A stretch of DNA of 64,000 nucleotides from Microbacterium testaceum StLB037. Its GTDB lineage: Bacteria; Actinomycetota; Actinomycetes; Actinomycetales; Microbacteriaceae. The notes under the pieces were generated by a model, which saw only the letters and a list, made by a program, of their open reading frames with translations, ran no database searches and had not been told where the DNA came from. Both the position numbers and the translations under genes were made by a program. Where the stretch lies: positions 1,741,139 to 1,805,138 of the forward strand of contig NZ_VTQH01000001.1 of the NCBI RefSeq assembly GCF_008763945.1, given 5' to 3'. Positions 16,999 through 25,470 of this stretch are shown one piece after another. How positions within the stretch are numbered: position 1 is the stretch's first letter; each line of letters begins with the position of its first letter.

Positions 16999-17966
16999 CC
17001 CAGTTCGACCTGCCGCTCGCCGACCTCGAGGCCTTCCGCCCGCCGCGAGAGGAGCCCGCCGACTTCGACGCCTTCTGGGCCGAGACGCTCGGCGAGGCAA
17101 GGGCGGCGTCGTGGCCCGCGCGCTTCACCCCGCTCGACACCGCCGACACCGGTGTGACCGGTGTCGAGGTCGACGATGTCGTCTTCGCGGGGTTCGCGGG
17201 GCACGAGGTGCGCGCGTGGCTCCTGCGCCCGCGCGGGGCTTCGGGGCCTCTGCCGTGCGTCGTGCAGTACATCGGCTACAACTCCGGTCGCGGCCTCGCC
17301 CACCAGCACACGCTGCTGCCCTCCGCGGGGTTCGCGGTGATGGTCATGGACACGCGGGGGCAGAGCAGCGGCGCGCTGCCCGGGGCGACCTCCGACCCCG
17401 TGGGCGGAGCGCCGCATGTCGCCGGTCGCGTGACCGAGGGCCTCGACGACCCGTCCCACTCCTATTACCGCCGAGTCTTCTGCGATGCGGTGCTCGCGAT
17501 CGATGCGGTCCGGTCGCACCCGGCGATCGACGCGACGCGCGTCAGCGTGTGGGGCGGGAGCCAGGGCGGGGGCATCGCGCTCGCCGCGGCGGCGTTGAGC
17601 GAGGGGCTCAGGTTCGCCGCGATCGACTTCCCGTTCCTCAGCGCGATGCGTCGGGCGGTCGCCATCACCGACGCCGCCCCCTACAGCGAGATCGTCGCGT
17701 ACCTGCAGACTCGGCGCGGCGACGAAGAGGCGGTGTTCCGCTCTCTCTCGTACCTCGACGGCGTCAACTTCGCCGCGCGAGCGAGGGTTCCCGCCCTCTT
17801 CTCGGTGGGACTCCGCGATGCCGTGTGCCCACCGTCGACCGTCTATGCGGCGTACAACCATTACATGGGTGAGAAGAGCATTCGCGTCTACCCGTGGAAC
17901 GGACACGAAGGAGGCGGCCCGGTGCACCAGCTCGAGGTGCTGCGGGCTCTCGCCGCGCGCGGCTGA
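16995..17966 (+). CDS. CE7 acetyl esterase (acetyl xylan esterase/cephalosporin-C deacetylase family)
   Basis: Product of 323 residues, the canonical CE7 length. It has MDTRGQSSG (118-126), the nucleophile Ser189 in WGGSQGGG, Asp275 in GLRDAVCPP and His304 in NGHEGGG, so the triad is complete. No signal peptide, hence intracellular deacetylation of imported acetylated oligosaccharides is likely. Start GTG at 16995 overlaps the stop of the first esterase. Together with the first copy it forms a two-gene operon under the divergent DeoR gene. Confidence 0.85.
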   Translation: MTQFDLPLADLEAFRPPREEPADFDAFWAETLGEARAASWPARFTPLDTADTGVTGVEVDDVVFAGFAGHEVRAWLLRPRGASGPLPCVVQYIGYNSGRGLAHQHTLLPSAGFAVMVMDTRGQSSGALPGATSDPVGGAPHVAGRVTEGLDDPSHSYYRRVFCDAVLAIDAVRSHPAIDATRVSVWGGSQGGGIALAAAALSEGLRFAAIDFPFLSAMRRAVAITDAAPYSEIVAYLQTRRGDEEAVFRSLSYLDGVNFAARARVPALFSVGLRDAVCPPSTVYAAYNHYMGEKSIRVYPWNGHEGGGPVHQLEVLRALAARG

Positions 17967-17989
17967 GCCGGCGCGCCGTGCGTCGGGCG

Positions 17990-18673
17990 CTACGGCGCCG
18001 TGTAGAGAACGACGCTCGCCGACAGCCGTTCCGATGTGAGGCCCGCGGGAACGGATCCATCCGCGCTGGCGTCAGCGTTTCCGGCGGAGACCCACATGTC
18101 GTCTCTGAGGTGAGTCGTCACGTCCTTCTCGCCGCACGACACCGACGCCGTGCCGCCCGAGGACGAGAAGACCGCCGCGACGCACACGTCCGTCGTCCCC
18201 TGGCGGTGGCCGAGATAGAGCAGCACCTCATCGAGTGAAGCGATCAGACGGATCGACGTCGGTTCGAGGCCGATGTTGGGGTCGCTCCCTTCCTCGTAGA
18301 TCGCGATCCTGTCCTCGTTCGTCTGAACCCAGTCGAATTCCGGGATGCTCGGCTCTCGCATCGAACCTGAACCGATGCTGCCGGTGAGCGCGCCCACGGC
18401 GAAGATCGCGATGCCGACCCCGCCCATGATGACGAGTCGTCGCCGATTCCGTCTCGGGCGCTGCGCAGGGGGAGACGTGTCAGCTCTCGCGTCCTCGCTG
18501 AGCGGCGCCTCCGCATCGGACGTCGCATCGGAGTGGCTTAAGGGTGAAGCCTGTCCGCGTTTCTGCTCGAGCGTGGCGAGACGATCCATCTCCGCGGGGG
18601 TCGCTCTGCCCCGCGCACTCCACGCTCGTTCCCGTAGGGCGGTCAGCTCTGCCTGCTCCTGCTCGTCCAGCAT
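17990..18673 (-). CDS. membrane-anchored protein of unknown function
   Basis: Product of 227 residues from ATG 18671-18673 with GAGAGA upstream; a longer frame reaches further upstream but lacks a ribosome binding site. The N-terminal 80 residues are charged (EQEQAELTALRERAWSARGRATPAEMDRLATLEQ) and probably helical in the cytoplasm. A single membrane helix (LVIMGGVGIAIFAVGALTG) follows an Arg-rich stretch, and about 110 residues lie outside, with two cysteines (VCVAAVF and VSCGEKD) that could form a disulfide. No family is recognised. Base composition is lower in G+C than in the flanking genes, as for the next two genes. It is convergent with the esterase gene. Confidence 0.7.
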   Translation of the reverse strand: MLDEQEQAELTALRERAWSARGRATPAEMDRLATLEQKRGQASPLSHSDATSDAEAPLSEDARADTSPPAQRPRRNRRRLVIMGGVGIAIFAVGALTGSIGSGSMREPSIPEFDWVQTNEDRIAIYEEGSDPNIGLEPTSIRLIASLDEVLLYLGHRQGTTDVCVAAVFSSSGGTASVSCGEKDVTTHLRDDMWVSAGNADASADGSVPAGLTSERLSASVVLYTAP

Positions 18674-18797
18674 TCGGTATCTCTCAATGGTGCGGGCCGA
18701 TAAACGGGATGCGCGAGGGCGCCCGATGCCGCACTTCCTGCTTATGGCTGCCTCGCCAGAGCTGATCGAAAATGCGGACAGTTTTAGGGGAAGAAAA

Positions 18798-18834
18798 GGA
18801 GGGGCATTCACTGTCGTGGTGTGAATACCCCTCC
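18798..18834 (-). terminator. intrinsic terminator after the small two-helix membrane protein gene
   Basis: Arms at 18798-18811 and 18821-18834 pair over 14 bases with one mismatch around a 9-base loop. Read on the minus strand the hairpin is followed by TTTTCTT, so it is a classical intrinsic terminator for the two genes upstream (19483 to 18852). The interval 18674-18797 holds the promoter region of the 17990-18673 gene. Confidence 0.8.
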
Positions 18835-18851
18835 TCGAGGACTCGAGGCAA

Positions 18852-19034
18852 CTAACGCCGCCGAATAGCTCGTACTCCCAGGAAGACCCACACGACTGTC
18901 ATAGCGCCAAGACCCACCGCCCATACTGAGCCGCTCAGTCCAACCCAGATGGCAAGAGCCAGGAACAGAGCGGCGATGACGAAGGGTGTGATGGTGCCGG
19001 AGCCCATTCGGGCGCCCGGAGTTGGCTGGCTCAT
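18852..19034 (-). CDS. small two-helix membrane protein, possible immunity or partner protein
   Basis: Product of 60 residues from ATG 19032-19034. After a short polar start (MSQPTPGARMGSG) it has two hydrophobic segments (TPFVIAALFLALAIWVGL and VWAVGLGAMTVVWVFLGV) and a basic end (RAIRRR). It overlaps the secreted eight-cysteine protein by 4 bases (ATGA) and is followed by a strong terminator, so the two form a closed two-gene unit. A tiny membrane protein coupled to a secreted Cys-rich peptide is the layout of many bacteriocin immunity proteins; this role is inference from layout only. Confidence 0.6.
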   Translation of the reverse strand: MSQPTPGARMGSGTITPFVIAALFLALAIWVGLSGSVWAVGLGAMTVVWVFLGVRAIRRR

Positions 19035-19483
19035 GATGAGCACCCCCAGACAGAAACGGCTACTCCGAGGACCGTAACACCAACGGGACCCCCGGTCACG
19101 GCTCCCAGCCATGTGACTCCAAGTGACGCGGCACATTTCGCGGCGGCCTCGGCTTGTGCGCGCGTCGCGCTATATCCGACATACCTATAGTTCTTGCCCT
19201 TCCAGGGGAAGCACCCCACTGATGCTGCGCAATATTGACCCGCGGGTACCTCTTGGTACAGCTGGCGAGAGCATGACGATCCCGGCTGGCAGTACTGAGT
19301 GGTGGTCACACATCTGCCGTTCGGTGCGCAGACGCGCGTAGCCGCAGCCGCGTGAGCGGTACTTGGGGCGACGCCAAGGGTGAGGATCAGCATCGCGAGG
19401 ACGCTGAAGACGAGACCCGCGAGTCGGTGGCGAGAGGTTCGATCGGTGAATGTTGGCGCTCTGAGGCGCTGGGCGAGTTCCAT
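19031..19483 (-). CDS. secreted eight-cysteine protein, bacteriocin-like candidate
   Basis: Product of 150 residues. A basic start and hydrophobic core (about 20-45, ending STAHA/AAAT) form a Sec signal peptide. The mature part of about 105 residues has eight cysteines: six in the first half (VCAPNGRC, QYCQPGSSC, QYCAASVGC), one in AAKCAAS and one at the end (VWGCSS). The tail from about 117 is Gly/Val-rich and hydrophobic (LGAVTGGPVGVTVLGVAVS), so it could insert into membranes. No known family is recognised. The ribosome binding site is poor. It overlaps the two-helix membrane protein gene. Confidence 0.6.
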   Translation of the reverse strand: MELAQRLRAPTFTDRTSRHRLAGLVFSVLAMLILTLGVAPSTAHAAAATRVCAPNGRCVTTTQYCQPGSSCSRQLYQEVPAGQYCAASVGCFPWKGKNYRYVGYSATRAQAEAAAKCAASLGVTWLGAVTGGPVGVTVLGVAVSVWGCSS

Positions 19484-19853
19484 GCCCGGACAATATTTGG
19501 CTCTGGCGATGCCGTTTCGACTGGTTCGCTTTCATCACCCGCGGATGCGGGAAATCCACCCGCGCTGACACCCAGGAAGAGGCTCGGCCTGCGGTCCAGC
19601 GGTCGAGAGTGCCGCCCTGTCGCCGAGTCAACGACGAATATTGCTCTTTAATCCGACATCTTTTGGTTGCCATACCGCAAAAGCCGCACTACTGTCGGAA
19701 GGGCCAGGACACCTCGACGACGAGTCCCCCACCACCCCCGGGTCGCCCTCCATCCCCCTCGGAGCGCCCCTCTCGAACGCCTCCGACCCCACGGAGACGT
19801 GCCGTCGTGCGTACCCGGTATTCGACGTCCCTCAACGAAGAACGGACCCCCGC
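19484..19853. other. intergenic region, divergent promoters for the Cys-rich cassette and the ebo-type operon
   Basis: The 370 bases contain no credible gene. Around 19640-19690 is an AT-rich stretch with a dyad TTTTGG (19661-19666) and CCGCAAAA (19675-19682). A weak GGTATT box lies before the GTG at 19854. An alternative in-frame upstream ATG at 19641 would add 71 residues unlike any family sequence and is not preferred. Confidence 0.4.
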
Positions 19854-21053
19854 GTGAACACTTCGGACACCCGCCGCACCGCCGACGTCGGCGCCTGGTT
19901 CATCGGCGCTCGCGGCTCGCTCGCGACCACGGCCACCCTCGGCATCCACGCCCTCGCCCTGGGCGTCGCGACGCCCATCGGGCTCACGAGCGAGACCGAC
20001 GCGGTGCGCGTCGACGAGTTCCCCGCGATCGCCGACATCGTCGTCGGCGGCCACGACATCTCGACCACTCCGCTCGAGGAGCGGGCGCGTCAGCTCGCCG
20101 CCGGGGGGATGTTCCCCGCACCCCTCGTCGACGCGGTGGCCGAGCGCCTGCGCGAGACCGAGCACAACCTGCGGACCGTTCCCACCCTGACCGCGACGCA
20201 GCAGGAGGAGATCGACCTGCTCGCCGCCGACATCGTCGACTTCCGCGAGCGGTACGACCTGCGCGAGGTCGTCGTCATCGACGTCTCGTCCACCGAGCCC
20301 CTCCCTCCGTACCACCCGGGCTTCGAGGACGACGAGCTGCTGCAGGCGGCCCTGACGACGCCGGGCGTTCGGGTGCTCCCGCCCAGCTCGCGCGCCGCCC
20401 TCGCCGCGATCGCCGCCGGAGCCGCCTACGCGGCGTTCACCCCCTCGGCATCCCTCAACCTTCCCGTCCTGCGCGAGCGCGCCGAGCGCGCGGGAATCGC
20501 CTACGCCGGTCAGGACGGCAAGACCGGTGAGACCTTGCTGCGGACGGTCCTGGCGCCGATGTTCGCCGCCCGCGGGTTCCGCGTGCAGTCGTGGGCCGGA
20601 ACGAACCTGCTCGGCGGCGGCGACGGGGCGACCCTCGCCGACCCCGAAGCGGTGCGCTCCAAGCTCGTGTCGAAGAACCGCGGACTGCACGCCCTCGTCG
20701 GCGACGATGTCGTGGCACCGCTGCACATCGACAACGTCCCCGATCTCGGCGACGTCAAGACGGCGTGGGATCACGTCAGCGCCACCGGCTTCCTCGGCAG
20801 CCGCGTGACGCTGCAGACGACGTGGAGCGCGTACGACTCGGCTCTCGCCGCGCCCCTGGTCATCGACCTCGTCCGCTCCCTCTCGCTCGCCACCCGCGCC
20901 GGCCACGCCGGCGTCGTCACCGCGCTCGGCTGCTTCTTCAAGGACCCGTGGGGCAGCGACATCCACGGCTTCGGCGAGCAGACCGCCGAGTTCGTCTCGT
21001 GGGTGCACGAGACCGCCGCCGCCGTGTCGGTAGCTCGGGTCGCCGCACCGTGA
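19854..21053 (+). CDS. inositol-3-phosphate-synthase-like enzyme, first gene of the ebo-type operon
   Basis: Product of 399 residues from GTG 19854, where the conserved domain begins (VGAWFIGARGSLATT, the NAD-binding turn). QDGKTGETLLRTVLAPMF and SWAGTNLLGGGDGATLADPEAVRSK match the Rossmann/catalytic part of myo-inositol-phosphate synthases, and GDVKTAWDHVSATGFLGSR follows. The cluster here has no 3-dehydroquinate-synthase-like gene, the EboD of cyanobacterial and algal clusters, so this enzyme may supply the cyclised sugar that EboD supplies elsewhere; that is inference. Its stop overlaps the UbiA-like gene by 4 bases. Confidence 0.75.
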   Translation: MNTSDTRRTADVGAWFIGARGSLATTATLGIHALALGVATPIGLTSETDAVRVDEFPAIADIVVGGHDISTTPLEERARQLAAGGMFPAPLVDAVAERLRETEHNLRTVPTLTATQQEEIDLLAADIVDFRERYDLREVVVIDVSSTEPLPPYHPGFEDDELLQAALTTPGVRVLPPSSRAALAAIAAGAAYAAFTPSASLNLPVLRERAERAGIAYAGQDGKTGETLLRTVLAPMFAARGFRVQSWAGTNLLGGGDGATLADPEAVRSKLVSKNRGLHALVGDDVVAPLHIDNVPDLGDVKTAWDHVSATGFLGSRVTLQTTWSAYDSALAAPLVIDLVRSLSLATRAGHAGVVTALGCFFKDPWGSDIHGFGEQTAEFVSWVHETAAAVSVARVAAP

Positions 21054-21916
21054 CCCGGGTCGCGGACTACCTCGACCTCGTCCGCGCCCCCGCCTCGCTC
21101 ACCGTCCTCGGCGACGCCCTCGTCGGGGCGCTGAGCGCGCGCGGGCCGGGGGCGGACGGCCCCTGGCGCGTCGGCGCCCTCGCGGCCTCGTCGGTCTGCC
21201 TGTACAGCGCCGGCATGGCGCTGAACGACTGGGCGGATGCCGACCTCGACGCGCTCGAACGCCCGGAGCGCCCCCTCCCGTCAGGGCGGATCAGCCGCGA
21301 CCGCGCGCTCGCGGTGGGCGTCGGGCTCACCGTCGTGGGGGTCGGCACGGCGTTCGCCGCCGGTCGCGCCTCGGGCCTGGTCTCCCTTGCGCTCGCCGGA
21401 GCGCTCTGGAGCTACGACACCGTGTTCAAGGCGACCGCTGCCGGTCCCGTGGTCATGGCCGCGTGTCGCGGACTCGATGTGCTGATGGGGGCGGCGGGTG
21501 CGGGCTGGCGCTCCGCGCTGGTCCCAGCGGGCGCCGTCGCGGCGCACACCGTGGCGGTCACCGCGATCTCGCGCGGCGAGGTCGACGGGTCGACGGCGAC
21601 CACCGGTCGCGCCGCCGTGGCCGCGAGCGTCGCCGTCGCGGCATCCGGTCTGCTCGGTCGGGGGAACCGGCCCGCCGCCGCGCTCGGGGGAGCGCGCTAC
21701 CTCGCCGCCGTACTGCCCGGCCAGCTGGCGGTCGCCCGCCGCCCCGGAGCCGCCGAGGCCCGCGACGCGACGCGTTCCGGCATCCGCGCGGTCGTGCCCC
21801 TGCAATCTGCGCTCGCCGCGCGCGCGGGGTCGCCCCTCGCCACCGCCGCCCTGCTCGGCATCGAGACCCTCGGCCGGATGCTCGGCCGCCGCCGATCGAC
21901 GGGAGACATCACATGA
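21050..21916 (+). CDS. UbiA-family prenyltransferase-like membrane protein, EboC
   Basis: Product of 288 residues from GTG 21050, overlapping the previous stop. Several membrane helices with the aspartate motif NDWADADLD (about 61-69) followed by ERPERPLPSG, and YDTVFK as second loop motif, mark the UbiA superfamily. In the ebo cluster of cyanobacteria and eustigmatophyte plastids the UbiA member is EboC; its substrate is unknown. It overlaps the next gene by 4 bases. Confidence 0.8.
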   Translation: MTRVADYLDLVRAPASLTVLGDALVGALSARGPGADGPWRVGALAASSVCLYSAGMALNDWADADLDALERPERPLPSGRISRDRALAVGVGLTVVGVGTAFAAGRASGLVSLALAGALWSYDTVFKATAAGPVVMAACRGLDVLMGAAGAGWRSALVPAGAVAAHTVAVTAISRGEVDGSTATTGRAAVAASVAVAASGLLGRGNRPAAALGGARYLAAVLPGQLAVARRPGAAEARDATRSGIRAVVPLQSALAARAGSPLATAALLGIETLGRMLGRRRSTGDIT

Positions 21917-23418
21917 GCTGGACCTGGGGTTACGGCACCAACGGCTTCACCGATCACCCCCTCGCCTCCGCCCTCGACGTGCTGCAGCACCACGGGTACG
22001 GCGCCGTCGCGCTGACCCTCGGTCATCCGCACCTCGACCCCTTCGCTGCCGACTGGCGTGCGCAGACCGAGGCGCTCGCCGCCGACCTGCGCCACCGCGG
22101 CCTGCGCGTGGTCGTCGAGACGGGCGCGCGCTATCTGCTCGACCCCCTGCGCAAGCACCGGCCGACCCTCGTCGATCGCGAGGCCGCACCGCGCATGGCG
22201 TTCCTGAAGCGCGCCGTCGAGATCGCCGCGATCCTCGATGCCGAGTGCGTGTCGCTGTGGAGCGGGGTCGTGCCCGACGACGTCTCGGCCGATCAGGCGC
22301 GCGTGCTGCTCGACGAGCGTCTGCTCGAGCTCACCGCCTTCGCCGCCGACGCGGGGGTCGTCCTCGCGCTCGAACCCGAACCCGGGATGCTGATCGAGAC
22401 CGTCGCCGACGCCCTCGCGCTCCGGGCCCGCCTCGGTCACCCGGCGAACCTGGGCCTCACCGTCGACCTCGGTCACTGCGTGGTCGTGGAGCCCGCGGGG
22501 GTGGTCGGAGCCCTCCGCGCCGCCGGGCCCCTGCTGCGCAACGTGCAGGCCGACGACATGCGGGCCGAGGCGCACGAGCACCTGCCCTTCGGGGAGGGGG
22601 AGCTCGACCTGGATGCCGCCCTCCAGGCGCTGCGCGAGATCGACTACCGCGGTGTCGTCGCCGTCGAACTGCCCCGGCACGCGCACGCGGCACCCGAGCT
22701 GGCCGGCGCGAGCATGACCGCCCTGGTGGCGTCGGCGAAGCGCGCGGGGGCCGAGGTGAGAGAGGGCTCCGCCAGCGGAGGACTCCGCACCCCCGCAGCG
22801 CCCTCCGTATCCGGGGCGGTCGCGCCCGCCGAGGGCCCCGCGATGCACCCCTGGACCGCCCGGGCGCTCGAGCAGGTGCGAACGGATGCCGCCCGCGCGG
22901 CCCGCCTCTTCGCTTCGGCGGGGCGCGAGGTGGGGCGTGACCCCCTCTCCGCCGAACCTTTCGCGGCGACCGCGGATGACGCCGCCCGCGCGGCGATCAT
23001 TGCGGCCCTGGCCGACAGCGGGGCCGACCCCGCGGTGGCGGTCGCGCTGTACCGCCGCGGCGACGACGCCGAGCGCCGGGGCGTGCTGCGCGGCCTCGAC
23101 GCGCTCGCCGCGCCCACCCCCGCGTGGCGCGAGGCCGGGCTCGAACTCGTCGTCGACGCCCTCCGCGCGAACGACACCCGGCTCGTCGCTGCGGCTCTCG
23201 GGCGCTTCGCCGCGGATCACCTCGACGACCACGCGTGGCGCCACGGCGTCTTGAAGTGCGTGTTCCTCGGCATCCCGCTCTCGGTCGTCTCGGCCCTCGA
23301 CGCCCGTGCCGACGAGGAGCTCGCCGCGATGGCGGAGCGATTCGCCGCCGAGCGTCGCGCCGCCGGCCGCCCGGTTCCCGCCGACCTCTCCCTCCTCCGT
23401 GCTCGCGAAAGGGCCTGA
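21913..23418 (+). CDS. TIM-barrel isomerase fused to an EboA domain
   Basis: Product of 501 residues with two parts. Residues 1-280 are an AP-endonuclease-2/xylose-isomerase-like barrel with metal-site residues in ALEPEPGMLIE, VDLGHCV, NVQADDM and GVVAVELPRH. A linker rich in Ala, Ser and Pro (about 281-310) leads to the EboA domain: PWTARALEQVRTDAARAARL, GLELVVDALRANDTRLVAAA, and DDHAWRHGVLKCVFLGIPLS match EboA proteins. In other organisms EboA is a separate protein, so the fusion suggests that barrel and EboA act together. ATG at 21913 overlaps the UbiA stop. Confidence 0.75.
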   Translation: MSWTWGYGTNGFTDHPLASALDVLQHHGYGAVALTLGHPHLDPFAADWRAQTEALAADLRHRGLRVVVETGARYLLDPLRKHRPTLVDREAAPRMAFLKRAVEIAAILDAECVSLWSGVVPDDVSADQARVLLDERLLELTAFAADAGVVLALEPEPGMLIETVADALALRARLGHPANLGLTVDLGHCVVVEPAGVVGALRAAGPLLRNVQADDMRAEAHEHLPFGEGELDLDAALQALREIDYRGVVAVELPRHAHAAPELAGASMTALVASAKRAGAEVREGSASGGLRTPAAPSVSGAVAPAEGPAMHPWTARALEQVRTDAARAARLFASAGREVGRDPLSAEPFAATADDAARAAIIAALADSGADPAVAVALYRRGDDAERRGVLRGLDALAAPTPAWREAGLELVVDALRANDTRLVAAALGRFAADHLDDHAWRHGVLKCVFLGIPLSVVSALDARADEELAAMAERFAAERRAAGRPVPADLSLLRARERA

Positions 23419-23419
23419 C

Positions 23420-24304
23420 ATGCGCATCTTCGACCCCCACATCCACATGTCGGCGCGCACCACCGACGACTACGAGGCCATGTACGACGCGGGCGTGCGC
23501 GCCCTGGTGGAGCCGGCCTTCTGGCTCGGCCAGCCGCGCACGAGCGTGGGGTCGTTCCTCGACTACTTCGACGCGCTGATCGGGTGGGAGAGGTTCCGCG
23601 CGGCGCAGTTCGGCATCCGCTACCACTGCACGATCGCGCTCAACCCTAAAGAGGCGAACGACGCGCGCTGCCGCGAGGTCATGGCCGAGCTGCCGACGTA
23701 TCTCGCCAAGGACGGGGTCGTCGCGGTCGGTGAGACCGGTTACGACTCGATGACCCCCGACGAAGACGAGATCCTCCGCCAGCACCTCGCGCTCGGCATC
23801 GAGTTCGACCTCCCCGTGCTCGTCCACACCCCGCACCGCGACAAGACCGTGGGCACTCAGCGCACGCTCGACGTGGTGGCCGAGTCCGGCATCCCGATGG
23901 AGCGCGTGCTCGTCGACCACCTCAACGAGACCTGCGTCGACGCGGTCGCCGACAGCGGCGCCTGGATGGGCTTCTCGATCTATCCCGACACCAAGATGGA
24001 CGAGCAGCGCGTCGTCGCGATCATGCAGCGCATCGGGCTCGACCGCGTCATCGTGAACTCCGCGGCCGACTGGGGCCGTTCCGACCCGCTCAAGACCGCG
24101 AAGACGGGCCTGGCGATGCTCGCCGCCGGGTTCAGCGACGACGACGTCGATCGGATCCTCTGGCGCAACCCGCGCGAGTTCTACGCGCAGAGCGGCCGGG
24201 TCAACACCGACCCGATCGAGGGGTTCGCCCCCGCGAGCCAGGGCCCCGACCTGTTCGAGGGCAACTCCGTGCTGCGCGGGGTGGCATCCCGCCAGGGGGC
24301 GTGA
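23420..24304 (+). CDS. TatD-family metal-dependent hydrolase, EboB
   Basis: Product of 294 residues. The first metal motif is DPHIHM (5-10); AVGETGYDS, VLVHTPH and VDHLNE supply further ligands, and NSAADWGRSDP closes the site. This is the amidohydrolase/TatD fold and corresponds to EboB of ebo clusters. It is separated by one base from the previous stop and overlaps the next gene by 4 bases. Confidence 0.8.
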   Translation: MRIFDPHIHMSARTTDDYEAMYDAGVRALVEPAFWLGQPRTSVGSFLDYFDALIGWERFRAAQFGIRYHCTIALNPKEANDARCREVMAELPTYLAKDGVVAVGETGYDSMTPDEDEILRQHLALGIEFDLPVLVHTPHRDKTVGTQRTLDVVAESGIPMERVLVDHLNETCVDAVADSGAWMGFSIYPDTKMDEQRVVAIMQRIGLDRVIVNSAADWGRSDPLKTAKTGLAMLAAGFSDDDVDRILWRNPREFYAQSGRVNTDPIEGFAPASQGPDLFEGNSVLRGVASRQGA

Positions 24305-25470
24305 GGGTGGAGCTGTCGTACTGCACCAACGTCCACCCCGCCGAAGACCTGCCCGGCATCGTCCGCCAGCTCGACGAGCACGCCGGTCCGATCCGGCGGG
24401 CGGCGGGCCTCGACCACCTCGGCGTCGGACTGTGGATGCCGGTGGGCGTGGCATCCCTCCTCTCCGACGACCCGCGGGCCCGTGCCGTCCTCGCCGACGC
24501 CCTCGAACGCAACGGCCTCGAGCTGCGCACGGTCAACGCCTTCCCCTATCGCGGGTTCCACGACGACGTCGTCAAGCTCGCGGTGTACCGCCCCGACTGG
24601 ACGACGCGCGAGCGCCTGGAGTACACGCTCGACTGCGCGCGCGCCCTCGCGGCGCTCCTGCCCGCCGGGGCCGAGGGCAGCATCTCGACGCTCCCGCTGG
24701 GGTGGAGAGCGGGGTGGGATGCCACGGCCGACCGCGCCGCGGAAGACAACCTCGTCCGGCTGGTCGAGGGCCTTCTCGCCCTCGAGCGCGAGACGGGGCG
24801 GACCGTGCGCGTGGCGATCGAGCCGGAGCCCGGCTGCATCCTCGACGACGTCGCCGACGTGGTGGCCTGGCTCGGCGCCCGCCCGCAGCTGACCGCCGGG
24901 GGCCGCCTCGGGCTGTGCCTGGACACCTGCCACCTCGCGGTGTCGTTCGCCGACCCCGCCGGAGCGGTCGCTGCGGCCACCGCCGCCGGCATCCGCATCG
25001 TCAAGGTGCAGGCCTCGGTCGCCCTCGAGGTGCCCGACCCCGCCGACCCCCGCACGGCGGAGGCGCTCCGGCCCTTCGCCGAGGAACGCTACGTGCACCA
25101 GGTGCGCGAGGCCGGCGGTCGGCGCTCGGCCGACGACCTGCCCGAGGTGCTCGACGCGGCCGATCCTTGGCCCACCGACCGCGCGTGGCGCGTGCACGTC
25201 CACATCCCCCTTCACGCCCGACCCGCGGCTCCCCTCCGCGCCACCACCGAGGTGCTGCGCGCCGCGGTCGACGCGGTCCTCGACGCCCCCGGCGGCGGCG
25301 ACGCCCACCTCGACGTCGAGACCTACACCTGGTCGGTGCTGCCCGACGCGCTGCAGCCCGACACGCTCGTGAGCGGCATCGTCGCCGAGCTGCGCTGGGT
25401 GCACGCGCACCTGCCGCATGCCCTCGCCGGGGTCCCGGCATCCGGAATCGACGAACGGAGTCTCGTATGA
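24301..25470 (+). CDS. metabolite traffic protein EboE, TIM-barrel fold
   Basis: Product of 389 residues from GTG 24301. It starts with ELSYCTNVHPAEDLPGIV, the typical EboE opening, and continues as a xylose-isomerase-like barrel with AIEPEPGCILDD, LCLDTCHLAVSF, KVQASVALEV, HVHIPLHA and LDVETYTWSVLP. The last is an EboE hallmark. In Nostoc the ebo genes are needed to move a scytonemin precursor to the periplasm; the cargo here is unknown. Confidence 0.85.
   Translation: MRVELSYCTNVHPAEDLPGIVRQLDEHAGPIRRAAGLDHLGVGLWMPVGVASLLSDDPRARAVLADALERNGLELRTVNAFPYRGFHDDVVKLAVYRPDWTTRERLEYTLDCARALAALLPAGAEGSISTLPLGWRAGWDATADRAAEDNLVRLVEGLLALERETGRTVRVAIEPEPGCILDDVADVVAWLGARPQLTAGGRLGLCLDTCHLAVSFADPAGAVAAATAAGIRIVKVQASVALEVPDPADPRTAEALRPFAEERYVHQVREAGGRRSADDLPEVLDAADPWPTDRAWRVHVHIPLHARPAAPLRATTEVLRAAVDAVLDAPGGGDAHLDVETYTWSVLPDALQPDTLVSGIVAELRWVHAHLPHALAGVPASGIDERSLV

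Noticed and set aside
19641..19853. Extended N-terminus of the inositol-phosphate-synthase-like protein
   Set aside because: The extra 71 residues have no family similarity and run through an AT-rich promoter-like region.
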